A stretch of DNA of 64,000 nt from Cladorrhinum sp. PSN259 (GCA_033725935.1 MU867075.1:1-64000), one strand, 5' to 3'; positions 45,346-55,824 are shown, counted from the first letter of the stretch. Notes: generated by a model not told the origin, from the sequence alone. Numbers and translations: made by a program.

Positions 45346-45530
45346 CGGCAACGGGGCCTCATAGTAAATCCTCCATGTAAAGCAGGAGGGGAGTGCATGC
45401 TATGTATGCCACGCGAGACGTGGGCTCGAGTGGTCGTATTTTTTGGAGAAGGCCAAAGACGAGGATGGATCACCATACCTCTTGGGCAGTGGATAGCAAA
45501 TGTATACTCTGGGTTGACCACCGTGCACGG
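45346..45530 (+). pseudogene. Possible gene relic, copy 2 of a Cys-Gly-Gly motif
   Basis: Encodes CKAGGECMLCMPRETWARVV, then VFFGEGQ, an inserted GWITIPLGQWIAN and VYSGLTTVHGL, in the same order and strand as the piece at 44429. The frame is open from about 45196 to 45636 but has no convincing start. Unknown family. Confidence 0.3.
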
Positions 45531-46123
45531 CTTGAATCCGCTGATGTCAAAGGTTAATGGTCTTGTGGCGCCACAGCCCGTTCACAATTGTCCTCAGACG
45601 AGGAAGTTATTCTCCCGTCACCGCCAAACTCAGTGAGCTTCTACTCAGCTGAGCACGATCCTGATTTGAATGATTGATGGATCTGGAAGATCGTCAAAAA
45701 CCGCGACTGCGACGTCGAAAAAAGTTTTTGAGTTGAGGGCCGCCAAATCCATGACGCTGCAATAAACTACGGCACCGGCCTGCGTACTTTCCTTTCCTGA
45801 CTGTTGGGACTGGCACATTGGAACCTTGAATCTTCCACTTACGTGACCCTAACCTTGATCTCTGTGGCTGCGGCTCCCTACCCTATCTCCAGCGACTTTT
45901 GTTTTCGTGTGCTTTTTCTCTCTTTAAACAACCACAACTTCTCCAAGTCCCACCTGAACTCGAGACCTGGTCATCCGCGATCTGCACGTTTCGCTGTCTC
46001 GATCTCCTGCTTTCCATCCCAAGCCCTCGATCATCTACCCCCCCCACTCTCCCGTTCTAGATTCAGCCTTCAGTGCCCTTACTTCGGACCGCTACTAGAC
46101 CATCGACAAACGACGACAACAAG

Positions 46124-47868
46124 ATGGGCCATCCGTCTAGCACCTCCCAGAATAACCCGCTGCCTTGGAGCTTGACCTCACCACTTTCCGCCGCCGCCGG
46201 TAACCTAGCTGCCTGTGCAAATGTCCAGCCACAGGCTGCCCTTGATGACGAGGGGAATCAACAGATGTATGGGATTCCTCAGTCCTGGGTTGGCCGCTAT
46301 GGAGCGCAGTCGGGCAACATGGCCATGTACATGACGATCGAGGAACATCGCGAAGAGCAGCACAAGAAGGAGGAGGAGAAACGCTACCAAAATCCAGCTT
46401 TATCTGTTGAACGCCACCAGACTCACCTTCGTCAACCAGTTGCCCAGACCCATTCCCAGACCGTCCAGCAGATTCGCTCCAAGATGCCGCAAAGCATTCG
46501 GCCGATTGCCCTCCAGCACAATGCCCGCCCGATCTCCCAGGAGGAACAGACTCAGCAAATTTTCCGATGGTCTGATCGACATGACTCTAAACTGGAAACC
46601 AAAAAGCCAAAACCCCTTTACACAGGAGCGCAAACTCTTCGTGAACAGCGTAATCGCCTAAACAGCTCTCAAGCATTGCCCCAACGTCTGCTGTCTACCC
46701 AAGGCGATCAGAGCAAGGGTATCGGAGCCGATCTTGCTGAGCAGACCAAGAGCGCTGCTTCAACACGGCTTTGCTCCCTTCCTCACGCACAAGTTCTTGG
46801 TAAACGAAAAAGCAACGATCTAGAAGACGGGCAAGGAGGAAAAGAAGCGGGCGTCGGCCCCTCGTTTCCTCAATCCACCGATCTAGCTTCTATTGCAGCT
46901 ACTCAAGGCTCTTCCGACACAAGTCCCTCGTCATCTGATGACTTAGCGGAGGACTCCAGCTCTTTGCCTGCGTGCGCTCAGTGCCACCGTTGCGAAAACT
47001 TCTTCCTCATCATTTCTCATGTGGCCGACACCGAGAGCCTCGAGCCTTTAGACGAGGATCTGAATCGTTCCTGCCCCCCTTGCTATGTCCGCATAGCTTT
47101 ATGCTCGGCCGCCACCGAGGTCAACAATCTATTCAGATTGTACAAGGGGTACGCTCATCATCCTGTCGATCATGAGGCACGTCAGAATCTGGATATACGA
47201 CTTTCTGGGTAAGTTGTTCTTTATCCACCGCCATGTTATATACGTTAGCTAACATCTTCTAACTCAGAATTGCGAACGATCTATGCAAGATGGCGAGAAC
47301 CGAGAAGGCCAGGCTCCTTCTTACTCACTTCGACCTCGAGAAGAATAACAGCTGGGTTCGGCTTCTCCAGAACCTGAGAAAAACCATGGATCAGAAGCCA
47401 ATGATACACAGACATGAAGAACTTGCGGACTGGAGGCCCAAGATAAGGCGATGGATTCTGATGTTGACCAGGTGCCTGATTTGGTACTTCTTCCCTTACG
47501 AGCTAGCCACGCCTGAGTTCCGGGAGAAAAATTGGAAGTTTACCTGGTTCGTTCCGCACCCTCACTATTCTCTTGGTAATACATAGGGACTGATTGACTG
47601 ACATCTTTTTCCTTTTCTGATTAGCAATGGGTCCTGCGTCACTTGCAAGTCAAATAGGCGCGAGCAGCGGGCAATTCGAGATGCCATGAGAGGGAGTGTT
47701 GCTGAGAGGCCTAACAAATTCAATGTCTTGATGACTTACAATCAGCAGCACCAAGTGCAGAAGGTGACTGAGGAGCCAAGCCAGGAGGTAGTGGTTCCTG
47801 CGTTGGAGCAGGACAACTTTGTTTGGGAGGATTGGATCGAGTCCGATGCATACGAGGCGAGCAACTAA
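46124..47868 (+). CDS. Unknown protein with two cysteine clusters
   Basis: Not recognised. Three exons: 46124-47208, 47268-47546 and 47625-47868 (introns 59 and 78 bp), 535 aa. The N-terminal two thirds is Gln/Ser/His-rich and probably disordered, with a charged helix IEEHREEQHKKEEEKRY. A cysteine cluster, PACAQCHRCENFF, followed by RSCPPCYVRIALC, lies at about residues 284-330. Next is a helical region (LCKMARTEKARLLLTHFDLE, WRPKIRRWILMLTRCLIWYF). The third exon starts a second cluster, FTCNGSCVTCKSNRREQR. The second intron uses a weak donor (GTTCGT); the stronger GTAATA donor 20 bp later breaks the reading frame. The CxxCxxC arrangement suggests zinc binding (inference). No signal peptide. 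Confidence 0.7.
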
Positions 47869-48567
47869 AGTGCTGTCGAGATGTAGAGAGGTCATCAGCA
47901 ACTGGCGAGGGATTTCCGATGTTGGTAATCTTTTTCCCTTTTTTTTTTTTTTCACCTTGTTGCTTGGGCTACGCATTCGCCTTCGGAGATGAGAAATATA
48001 GGAGTTCGGGCGAGGGACGGGATTGGTTCGGCTATACTCAGGGGCAGTTTTGTGTTTGCAATTCAGCTCCTCGCACGCGGAGTTCAGATGGATATTCTCA
48101 AAGATACCGGAAAGTCCTGAATGGATACTCAATATCTGTTGGTTACTAGTAATTTCCTTTATTTGTGGCGGGATTGCTTTACAAGATGTAAAAGAACCCA
48201 CTATCATATAAGCGGTTAATCCATGATGTCACTTGATCATGGTGATTGAAAATGACTTGGTGAAGCCGACAATAACTGACAAACGGTGTGAAAGCAACTC
48301 AAGGGAATCATCCAATAGGAAACGGTTTGTTCCTGAGGACTGAGACATTGCATGCAAGTCATACCTTATGAGTTAGTTGTGTTCCGGAGGGGTATCGAGG
48401 ATGATTTGATGTTCTCAGCTTTAGTTGAGAATAAAACGGGGCGAAATGATTTGAAAGTCAAGAAGACACTTTATCAATCACAATTCGAAATTTCCCCTCA
48501 ATGACTTGGTGCGTAAAAGAACAACCGATGACTAACATAATAATTCCCCAACAAACGGGGAAAGGAA

Positions 48568-48634
48568 GTGTACCGCTGCACCATTGTAGCGGTGCTGTTT
48601 GGAATCGAACCAAATACGGTACACGACCAGGCTT
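48568..48634 (-). repeat. tRNA-derived-like repeat, copy 1
   Basis: On the minus strand it reads GAAGCCTGGTCGTGTACCG, TATTTGGTTCGATTCCAAACA, GCACCGCTACAATGGTGCAG, CGGTACACTTC. GGTTCGATTCC is a perfect tRNA B box set in a paired 5-bp stem (TTTGG/CCAAA) with a 7-base loop, i.e. a T-arm. TGGTGCAGCGG resembles an A box but lies after, not before, the T-arm. No complete cloverleaf can be drawn. Same unit as at 48803. Confidence 0.6.
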
Positions 48635-48802
48635 CATCATCTGCACCACGCATCTGGGGGGCGCCCCCGCCTTCATTTGCATTGCTCTGTCCCAATAAAT
48701 ATATTGTCCCATCTCCGAATCCACGTCTAAAAGTCCAGATTGAACAATACAGAATCGAACGGAGGCCCTTTTGTTAGAGAGGGCAAACAGCGCTGCCAAA
48801 GG

Positions 48803-48874
48803 AAGCGTACCGCTGCACCACTGTACTGTACCAGCGCTGTTTGGAATTGAACTAAATACGGCACACGACCAGGC
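48803..48874 (-). repeat. tRNA-derived-like repeat, copy 2
   Basis: Same order of segments as copy 1: GAAGCCTGGTCGTGTGCCG, TATTTAGTTCAATTCCAAACA, GCGCTGGTACAGTACAGTGG, TGCAGCGGTACGCTTC. The T-arm is degraded (GGTTCGA to AGTTCAA), which are G-to-A/C-to-T changes, and the link has a 5-bp length difference. A second, weak GTTCGATTC lies between the copies at about 48750. Confidence 0.6.
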
Positions 48875-49235
48875 TTCGTTAACGGTAGCTTTCAATTTTA
48901 TTATAATCTGACATCAGATGCTGCCCCACAATAGCTGTCAGCCCTATACCTATCCTGCGGGTTCGATTTAACTTTAGCTGAAAGATAAGATTACGGAAGC
49001 CTACGAACGGTAATAAGGTGTTTCCTCTTGATCATCAACATCGTCGACGACGACGGGATAGACCAACAACCGATTTTCTCTTTCTCTCCCTCTTGACGCG
49101 TCATTTTCTTCCAACTTCAATCACTCATTTTTTTTTTTTTTTTGGTCCCTGTCGCTCCAAATTCGCACGTAATAACTGACCAGTTCGCCCCTTTTCTCCT
49201 CTTCCTCCTTTCTCCACCCACAACCAACTCCAATC

Positions 49236-49894
49236 ATGTTGCTCCTATCCACGCTCGTCCTCCCAATCTTGACACTACCCTTCTCAACGTCCGCCCAACA
49301 GCAATCGTCAACCCCGCAAATCGTCAAAACCGCCAATAAGCCAGCCCGGTATGGGTATCTGGGATGCTACAACGAGACGACCGCGCTGGCCGGCACGGCA
49401 GGCGGGCGCGCCCTTTACGGGGGCATCAACCTCGTCGCGCCTGATGTTCTGACGGTTGAAAAGTGTTGGGACTTTTGCGCGACGAATAATACGGCTATTA
49501 GGTACAAGTATGCTGGGTTGGAGTATGCACGGTATGTCTGTTTTCTTTTTCCTCTTTTTTTTTCATTTTTTCATATTTTACATCATGAGTTCAATTCATG
49601 AGGGCGAGTATAAGTGCGGGGCTGAAAGAAAGATGTAAAATTAAAATACTGATGCGCAAATTGGTAAATAATAATAGGGAATGCTGGTGCGCAACGTCCT
49701 TGAGCAGCCTCTCGGTTAAAGTAGACGATTCCGCGTGCGATTTAGCGTGCGAAGGGAATAATACCCAAGTATGCGGAGGCAATCTGAAGTTGACGGTATA
49801 TGTGGCTGGTGCTGGCAGACAACAAGAAGTCATGAGGTGGGCGGGCGCGGTTGTGGTTATGGGTGTCGTAGGTGTTGTGAGTGGATTGGTGTAA
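49236..49894 (+). CDS. WSC-domain secreted or wall-anchored protein
   Basis: Exons 49236-49531 and 49678-49894; intron 146 bp (GTATGT...AATAATAG), 170 aa. N-terminal signal peptide MLLLSTLVLPILTLPFSTSAQ. One WSC domain: YGYLGCYNETTALAGTAGGRALYGG, VEKCWDFCATNN, GLEYARECWCATSL, SACDLACEGNNTQVCGG. The eight Cys of a WSC (putative carbohydrate-binding) domain are present. The hydrophobic C-terminus WAGAVVVMGVVGVVSGLV with no basic tail after it suggests a GPI-anchor signal more than a transmembrane sensor such as Wsc1. Likely at the cell wall or plasma membrane. The second exon restores RECWCA, the family motif, in frame. Confidence 0.85.
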
Positions 49895-50138
49895 TAGAGC
49901 CTTCTTCGGCAAACATATAATTTCGGGGCTAAACATGGGGTTACAGGTTGATGGATAAGCTTTTTCTTCATTTTTTGTTTCGAGCAATCCTTTGTATTTA
50001 ATTGAAAAAACTGTCAAGATAGAACGCTTTGCCCGCGACCCAGGGTATTTTTTTTTGGACATAATCACCTACTGGCATCATGTCATTCCAAAAAAAAAAA
50101 AAAAAAAAAAAAAAAGCAGTTGAACTCCAACAACCCGC

Positions 50139-53100
50139 TCAAAACTCCATCCTACCTAAGCCTCTTTCCTTCATGGCTTCCTGAACTGCCCCCTTTATGG
50201 TATCTAGCGCGGCCCTCCATCCTTTCTTCCCCTCACTTCCGTCCACCATCTCATCCTCCTCGACTGTCAGCTCTAGAGATTTCACTAGCCTCTTCACTTT
50301 ATACATATCCCTCTCCTCCGTCACCACCCTCTTTAAATATTTTTCAAAAACCTCCACGTCACCTCTGTGTGGGCCTTCCTCCCTACTCGTCCTATGCCAC
50401 TCCTTTACCATCCTCTTGATCTCCTCGGCCTCTGTAACCCCAGACCGAAGAAATTCAATTTTTGGTGGTTTAGGAGGAAAAGTCAATTTTGTCTGGTTCC
50501 CCCTGACAGCCGCATCGCGCTCCGAATCATCACCACCACCCCTCCGGTTAGCAGCAGCGGCGGGAAGTCGCCGCTGAAGATTCAACCCGAGCTTTTGGGC
50601 CGCCTTCCGTCTTTTGTGGTCCTCAATGACTTCACGTCTCACGTCCTCTGGTAGTTCAGACAGAAATTCTTCGTCAAGATCTTCGATCAGATCCAATTCA
50701 TGTACAGCAGCAGGCTTCTTCCCAGCCAGCAAATTTGTCTGATACCGTCCAGCCTCCGCGTCGTGCTGTCTTTCCCGTCCGCGAGTCCGACTAAACAGGT
50801 TCTTGATTCCATCCCGCTTGGAAGGCGAGGGCTTGTCTTTGGGCCGGTTGATGATGCGGTCCTTCCGGGGGGATTGAGGCAGGACGGTCTGGCTGCCGCC
50901 GCGTGGATGGTTGCGACGATAAGAGGCGAGAATTTCGGCTTTCATGTCTTCTGGAAGGGCACTGAAGACTTCTGGGTCGACATCCGGCGGGATGTCATCC
51001 GTTAGAGCTGGGCTCAAGGACCGAGATTTGCTTGGAGACACCGAGCGGGAGGAAACAGCCGAGCTTTGTTTGCTGCCTTGAGCGATCAGTCGACTTCGGA
51101 TGTCGTAGGGCAATTCAGCAAGGACAGCAGGGTCCGGGTTGCTTGGTATTATAAATTGCGTCCCTCGCATGTTCAAAGGAGTGGTTGCTTTCGGATCTAC
51201 TGCGTTTGCCCTCGCAAGAGCTAGTGCCGGGTGAACTTTTGGCTTTCGAGGTGTCAGGGGATCCTCTGTGATGGGATCTGAGCCTTGGTCGATTCCATGG
51301 GACGGTCGCCTTGGTCTTGATTCAGACAAGCCAGCATCATCATCAATTTTTTCTTGTTCTGGCTTCTGCTTCTTTGCTGATGCAGAGGTGTTTACTGTTC
51401 CGAAGTTGAGTTTCTTCTGGCTTCCTTCAGGTGCAGCAGAGGGCTTGAGTGGTTCAAGCTTCGTCATCTGAACACCTATACCTCGAAGATCTCCGGGTGT
51501 AAATTTGTAAGAACGCAAGATTCCGACCGCCTCCTTCCCAATGGTCTCGGCACTATATGTGGCAACGCCAAATGTGGTGCTTTTGTTGAAGGTATCACAT
51601 TTCCCATGCCCAAGATGCTTCGGTGGGTCCAAAGGGGCGTCTGATGCACGCTTCATGATCTTCATAGTGAGCTGTTTGCCCTTGACACCTTCGTTAAGCA
51701 GCCTACGTTCCAACTCCTTGCATAGGTCGCGGACAAAGTTCTCTGCTTCCTCCTGGTTTATGAACCGAATTCCCCAATTGACGTCGGCAGAGACGGATTT
51801 GCGTATCGGTTGTTCTCCCACTTCAGTACTATCGATGCCTCGAGCATACTCCCACAGCTTTCCCCCCGTCTTTGGCCCCAAGACGGTGACTAGTCGCTCT
51901 TTTGATGTCTCTCGCATATCCCTGACAAGCTTGATACCGATCTCTTCAAGCTTTCCTCCGATGCTGTATGCCACACCTGGAAGATTATCCACCTTGAGAT
52001 CTCCTACAATATCCAGCACTTCTTCAGGCTTAATCTGGTATTGGCCAGCCGGTTTCGCCTTACGGAGCGCAATTTTAGCCAGCAAGATGTTTGCGCCGAT
52101 TCCAACAGATACATCACACTCTGTCTTCTCTTTGATCTCTGCTCGAAGTGAATGCGCGATCTCATCAGCTTTCTCTTGCTCTCTCCAAATGCTTCCATCA
52201 CTCACGCCAACTCCAGTCGAGACAGCGGCTAAGAGCACAATATCGGTGACGTCAATCAAGGCTTCGTCGATACTGACGCTCTGAACGACGCCCCCTACAT
52301 TGAGTATGGCATCATAAAACTGCTTGCTAGCATCTTCGTAGCCTGGGAAATCGTATGGAAGCACTTTTAAGTCGGGACAAAGCTCAAGGGCCCTTTTCAT
52401 CCACATCCCATTCTTGACACCATAGTTCCTTGCTGCATAGTTGCAGGAAGCAATCTCAGAGCCGCTTCCGTTCCCATGAGCTACCACGGCTGGCTTGTCC
52501 TTATATTCGGGGGCTTGTTTGAGAGAAACAGCACAGAAGAAACTGTCAAAATCTACATGCATTATGTACCGGCGAGAGCCAACTTTGCGTTTGGTGGTTT
52601 TTGCTGCTGGTCCTCTTTCGGCAGCTAGTTTCTGTAGACGTGACTTGAGCTCTGCTTTCCAGGTCGATAGATGGTGTAGGCGACTTTCCGAATAGTATTG
52701 CTTGAGAAAATCCGGATTGGCGGTTGATGACTTTCGAATCTTTGGGTCAGCGAGCAGCAGGGCATTGTGCTCCTCGGACGTCATTGGCTTCCCTGGGCCT
52801 AGAGGTGGTGGAGGCATTGCTGGCTGCTGTGGCGGTGGGGACGTTTCCTGATCAGATGGTGGAGGATCTTTCACTTCCTGGAGTTCATTTTGTTCCGGCG
52901 GTGGCTTCTTCTCAGGACTATCATGATCCTCTAACGATGGCGGTTGTTCTTCAAGCATGTCCACGTCCATATAATCTTGATCCTCGTCAATAGGTTCAAA
53001 AGTTTGTGACAGTTTTGATGCCGATCGGGGCTGAAAGGGGCTACTGGATAACTGCGCCTTGTGGGCTTCTGCAATGTTCCGAAATACTGGTTGGAAGGGG

Positions 53101-53720
53101 CTAGTAGGTTGCTCTGATTTACCTTCCGCCCCTGTACTCTGGAATTGACTGTTATAGAAGCTGTTCCGGGTATGTTCCCGATACCCTGAAGGAGATCGGG
53201 GCGATTGTTGGGTGGACATCTTGCCGGCTTCAAATTTGATTGTCTTCTGGCGGGCGCCTTCTTCGAGCGCCCTGTAATCAGACCATGGTAAGAGCTTCCC
53301 TGCCTGGATTGAGTCCAGAACCCATTGAGGCGTTACCACGCGATACTTGGTGAAGTCGACAGACTTTTTGGGCGGCATTGTCGAGGCAATGATGTGAGTC
53401 GCCATTGTTTTGGAGTCCAGGTATTGTAGAAAGCCGGCGCCATGTTGAACGAGCTCCTTGTGCAAGACATGTAGCGGTGGTTGAGTGTAACCCGTGACAT
53501 GAGCAACAACGCCTTTGAAAATCTGAGGCTTTTCTCCCGCTGCGGAATTGCGCAACTCGGCATCGAGGTTTTGAAGCTTGATTTTCTTCCGCCGAAAATA
53601 CTCGGGAAATCCACCAAACTCACTGCCCTCATACTCGTCGCCCCCCTCGTCGGTAAACTCATGACTCGCGATGCGCTTCCGAACGGCTGATGAGTTCTTT
53701 TCCAGCAAACGGTTGGTCAT
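50139..53720 (-). CDS. REV1: DNA repair protein REV1 (translesion dCMP transferase)
   Basis: Y-family polymerase that inserts dCMP opposite abasic sites and scaffolds polymerase zeta in translesion synthesis. Single exon, 1193 aa. BRCT domain at about residues 60-160 (IFKGVVAHVTGYTQPPLHVL, YRVVTPQWVLDSIQAGKLLP). Polymerase core from about residue 385: MHVDFDSFFCAVSL (metal-binding Asp) and SVSIDEALIDVTD (catalytic Asp-Glu). Fingers/little finger follow to about 720. Three ubiquitin-binding-like motifs with the LP core: PAVLAELPYDIRSRLI (about 860), PEVFSALPEDMKAEIL (about 910) and EEFLSELPEDVRREVI (about 1010). The C-terminal helical domain that binds Rev7 and other polymerases follows (IKRMVKEWH to KGAVQEAMKERG). 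Divergent from RED across 430 bp. Confidence 0.96.
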   Translation of the reverse strand: MTNRLLEKNSSAVRKRIASHEFTDEGGDEYEGSEFGGFPEYFRRKKIKLQNLDAELRNSAAGEKPQIFKGVVAHVTGYTQPPLHVLHKELVQHGAGFLQYLDSKTMATHIIASTMPPKKSVDFTKYRVVTPQWVLDSIQAGKLLPWSDYRALEEGARQKTIKFEAGKMSTQQSPRSPSGYREHTRNSFYNSQFQSTGAEGKSEQPTSPFQPVFRNIAEAHKAQLSSSPFQPRSASKLSQTFEPIDEDQDYMDVDMLEEQPPSLEDHDSPEKKPPPEQNELQEVKDPPPSDQETSPPPQQPAMPPPPLGPGKPMTSEEHNALLLADPKIRKSSTANPDFLKQYYSESRLHHLSTWKAELKSRLQKLAAERGPAAKTTKRKVGSRRYIMHVDFDSFFCAVSLKQAPEYKDKPAVVAHGNGSGSEIASCNYAARNYGVKNGMWMKRALELCPDLKVLPYDFPGYEDASKQFYDAILNVGGVVQSVSIDEALIDVTDIVLLAAVSTGVGVSDGSIWREQEKADEIAHSLRAEIKEKTECDVSVGIGANILLAKIALRKAKPAGQYQIKPEEVLDIVGDLKVDNLPGVAYSIGGKLEEIGIKLVRDMRETSKERLVTVLGPKTGGKLWEYARGIDSTEVGEQPIRKSVSADVNWGIRFINQEEAENFVRDLCKELERRLLNEGVKGKQLTMKIMKRASDAPLDPPKHLGHGKCDTFNKSTTFGVATYSAETIGKEAVGILRSYKFTPGDLRGIGVQMTKLEPLKPSAAPEGSQKKLNFGTVNTSASAKKQKPEQEKIDDDAGLSESRPRRPSHGIDQGSDPITEDPLTPRKPKVHPALALARANAVDPKATTPLNMRGTQFIIPSNPDPAVLAELPYDIRSRLIAQGSKQSSAVSSRSVSPSKSRSLSPALTDDIPPDVDPEVFSALPEDMKAEILASYRRNHPRGGSQTVLPQSPRKDRIINRPKDKPSPSKRDGIKNLFSRTRGRERQHDAEAGRYQTNLLAGKKPAAVHELDLIEDLDEEFLSELPEDVRREVIEDHKRRKAAQKLGLNLQRRLPAAAANRRGGGDDSERDAAVRGNQTKLTFPPKPPKIEFLRSGVTEAEEIKRMVKEWHRTSREEGPHRGDVEVFEKYLKRVVTEERDMYKVKRLVKSLELTVEEDEMVDGSEGKKGWRAALDTIKGAVQEAMKERGLGRMEF

Positions 53721-54150
53721 GGTGGACAGTTTCTCTCAACGTTTGCGACTATGACATCATTCAGCAGTTTGCTTCTGTAATGCGTCGCGTTGAAGCGTCC
53801 ATCTCAATTCAACAAAAAAGGCTAGAAAAAATGCTTGGAGTAAAAGGAAGAGTGGGAAGGTGAAAGATAACCTTTCCATCCTTCAGCTGATATTCACCAT
53901 TCCGAAAACCAGAACGTCTTCCGTCTTCGGTGTGCGGTTGGTGGCGAGGAGTTGATAGGCGTGGGAAACGCGCCCAAGTCTTTTCTTTAATGGATTAGGC
54001 TCCACTCCAGCACGCGAACTCCCGTGATTGCGATCCCTGTCTTTGGTGGCCTGGACCCACATCTCTTGCACCTTGAAGGCCGGAGCTTGAACCTTCAATT
54101 TGGCATTCGCATCAACTTGCGCGGCTCTCTCCAGAGCCCGAACCGTCACA
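53721..54150. promoter_or_regulatory. Shared divergent promoter region of REV1 and RED
   Basis: 430 bp between start codons of two head-to-head nuclear genes. No separate gene; shared control is an inference from the layout. Confidence 0.45.
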
Positions 54151-55824
54151 ATGAACAACGAGGAATTCCGAAAACTGCTACTCGCCAATGCAGCCAAATC
54201 CAAGTCGGATCAAAATGGCGTCTCTCTACCCAGTGCCCGACCTTCATCAAACACCCCAGTCGCCCTCGGGTCCAGGATGAAATCAAGTATCCCCATGACT
54301 CCTCGCTCCGTCGCTGGCGCCGGTCGTGTCGATTTTGCGAAGCAATTAGCCGAACAACGGAACCAGGTATCTGACAAGACACAAAAGAAGTTCCGCACTT
54401 CTGCTCCAAAGGGCAGCAGGTTCTCCCAGGGTTATGTCGACCGCGCAAAGCAAAGAGAACAGGAGGAAGCAGACGAGCGCGCCGAGCGGATCAAGGCATT
54501 GGAAGAGTCCCTCAAGGAAGAAGAAATTGACCAAGAAACTTTTGAGCGATTACGAGACGAGATAGCCGGCGGTGACCTTTCCAGTACCCATTTAGTCAAA
54601 GGACTTGATTTCAAGTTGTTGGAGAGGGTCCGAAGGGGAGAAAATGTCTTTGACCCAAATCAAAAAGCTTCTGACACCAATGAGGAGGACGTTCAAGAAA
54701 ATCCAGAGAAGGCTGTTGAGGAAGAAGATCCGGACGCCATCCTCGATCAATTAGAATCCGCCGAGGTCAAGGCCATTGAGAAGGAAAAAGCGCAAAAGAA
54801 GGGACAGCTCGCCACAGTAGCACTCAACCCCGGCCAGAAAAGATCGCGCAACCAAATTCTGGCAGAACTCAAGGCAGCGAGAGCGACTGCTAAGGCTCAG
54901 GAAGAGTCGACACTCGGATCAAAATTTAAAAAGATTGGAGCCAGAAAGGAACCAGGGACGAGGATAGAAAAGGATAGCAAGGGTAGAGAGGTGATGATTA
55001 TCGTTGATGAAGATGGCAACGAGAGACGAAAGGTACGAAAAGTAGACACCAAAGCTCTACGAGAGGAAGAGGAAAGGGAGGCAGAACTGCTAGCGTCGCG
55101 GGAGGTACTCGGAATGGAGGTACCCGAGTTCTACAAGAAGCAAATCGAAGCTGAAAAGGCGGCACAGGCTGAGGAAGACGACAAGGAGATCAAAATATTT
55201 GACGACGTTGATTCAGATTATGATCCCCTTGCCGGGCTGGAAGACTCGGATTCTTCCTCAGATGAGGAGGGCGAGGCCAAAGAAGAGGAAGACAAAAGTA
55301 AACAATCACAGAAGGGAGAGGAGAAAGATTCCGGGGCTATGCCTCCCCCAACGCTGCCGACAAAACCAGCCGTTCCAGCCACAAGGAATTATTTCAAGGA
55401 CTCAAGTACTGGTCTTATATCCGAAGAAACCTACAAGATGCCCTCGCTCGACGATCCATCCTTCCTAGCAGCGCTTAAAAAGGCCAAAGCAGCGGGGGCA
55501 TTGGAGAAGTCGGAGGAAGAGAAATTGGCAAAAGAACGGGAAGAGCGACTCCAGAAGAAATTACAAGAAAGCCTTCGCGATGACGAGGACATGGATATGG
55601 GCTTCGGATCAAGTCGTGTCGAAGATGAGGCCGATTTTGATGACCGAAAAGTCAAGTTGTCTGCCTGGGGGGAGGGCGAAGATGACGATGATTATGATGA
55701 AAGTGCAGGAGGCGGCGGTTCAAAGGAGAAGAGAAAGAGGGGAGGCAAAAAGAGAAAAGGGGACAAGAATAACTTTGAAGATGTCATGAGGGTGATGGAA
55801 AGACAAAAAAGTGTCAATAAGTAA
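54151..55824 (+). CDS. RED-like spliceosome-associated protein
   Basis: RED/IK-type proteins belong to the activated (pre-B/B) spliceosome together with Smu1 in animals. Single exon. I start at 54151 (MNNEEFRKLLLANAAKS), the conserved N-terminus; the frame opens 17 codons earlier at 54100 with no conserved residues. 557 aa. The RED N-terminal domain is clear: LGSRMKSSIPMTPRSV, RVDFAKQLAEQRN, KKFRTSAPKGSRFSQGYVDR, IKALEESLKEEEID, THLVKGLDFKLLERVRRGE. The rest is highly charged with acidic runs and a basic tail (KRKRGGKKRKGDKNN) resembling a nuclear localisation signal. Confidence 0.88.
   Translation: MNNEEFRKLLLANAAKSKSDQNGVSLPSARPSSNTPVALGSRMKSSIPMTPRSVAGAGRVDFAKQLAEQRNQVSDKTQKKFRTSAPKGSRFSQGYVDRAKQREQEEADERAERIKALEESLKEEEIDQETFERLRDEIAGGDLSSTHLVKGLDFKLLERVRRGENVFDPNQKASDTNEEDVQENPEKAVEEEDPDAILDQLESAEVKAIEKEKAQKKGQLATVALNPGQKRSRNQILAELKAARATAKAQEESTLGSKFKKIGARKEPGTRIEKDSKGREVMIIVDEDGNERRKVRKVDTKALREEEEREAELLASREVLGMEVPEFYKKQIEAEKAAQAEEDDKEIKIFDDVDSDYDPLAGLEDSDSSSDEEGEAKEEEDKSKQSQKGEEKDSGAMPPPTLPTKPAVPATRNYFKDSSTGLISEETYKMPSLDDPSFLAALKKAKAAGALEKSEEEKLAKEREERLQKKLQESLRDDEDMDMGFGSSRVEDEADFDDRKVKLSAWGEGEDDDDYDESAGGGGSKEKRKRGGKKRKGDKNNFEDVMRVMERQKSVNK

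Larger units (their letters stand above)
43258..46123. other. Gene-poor region with possible relics
   Basis: 2.9 kb without an intact gene. A24 run at 43997-44020. Two short plus-strand pieces (44429-44566 and 45346-45530) encode similar Cys-containing peptides (see the pseudogene entries). The last 300 bp (45840-46120) are pyrimidine-rich leader sequence of the next gene. Confidence 0.5.
47869..49235. other. Intergenic region with a duplicated tRNA-like repeat
   Basis: 1.37 kb without a protein gene. Holds the repeat pair at 48568-48634 and 48803-48874, and a T16 run at 49128-49143 in the leader of the WSC gene. Confidence 0.5.
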
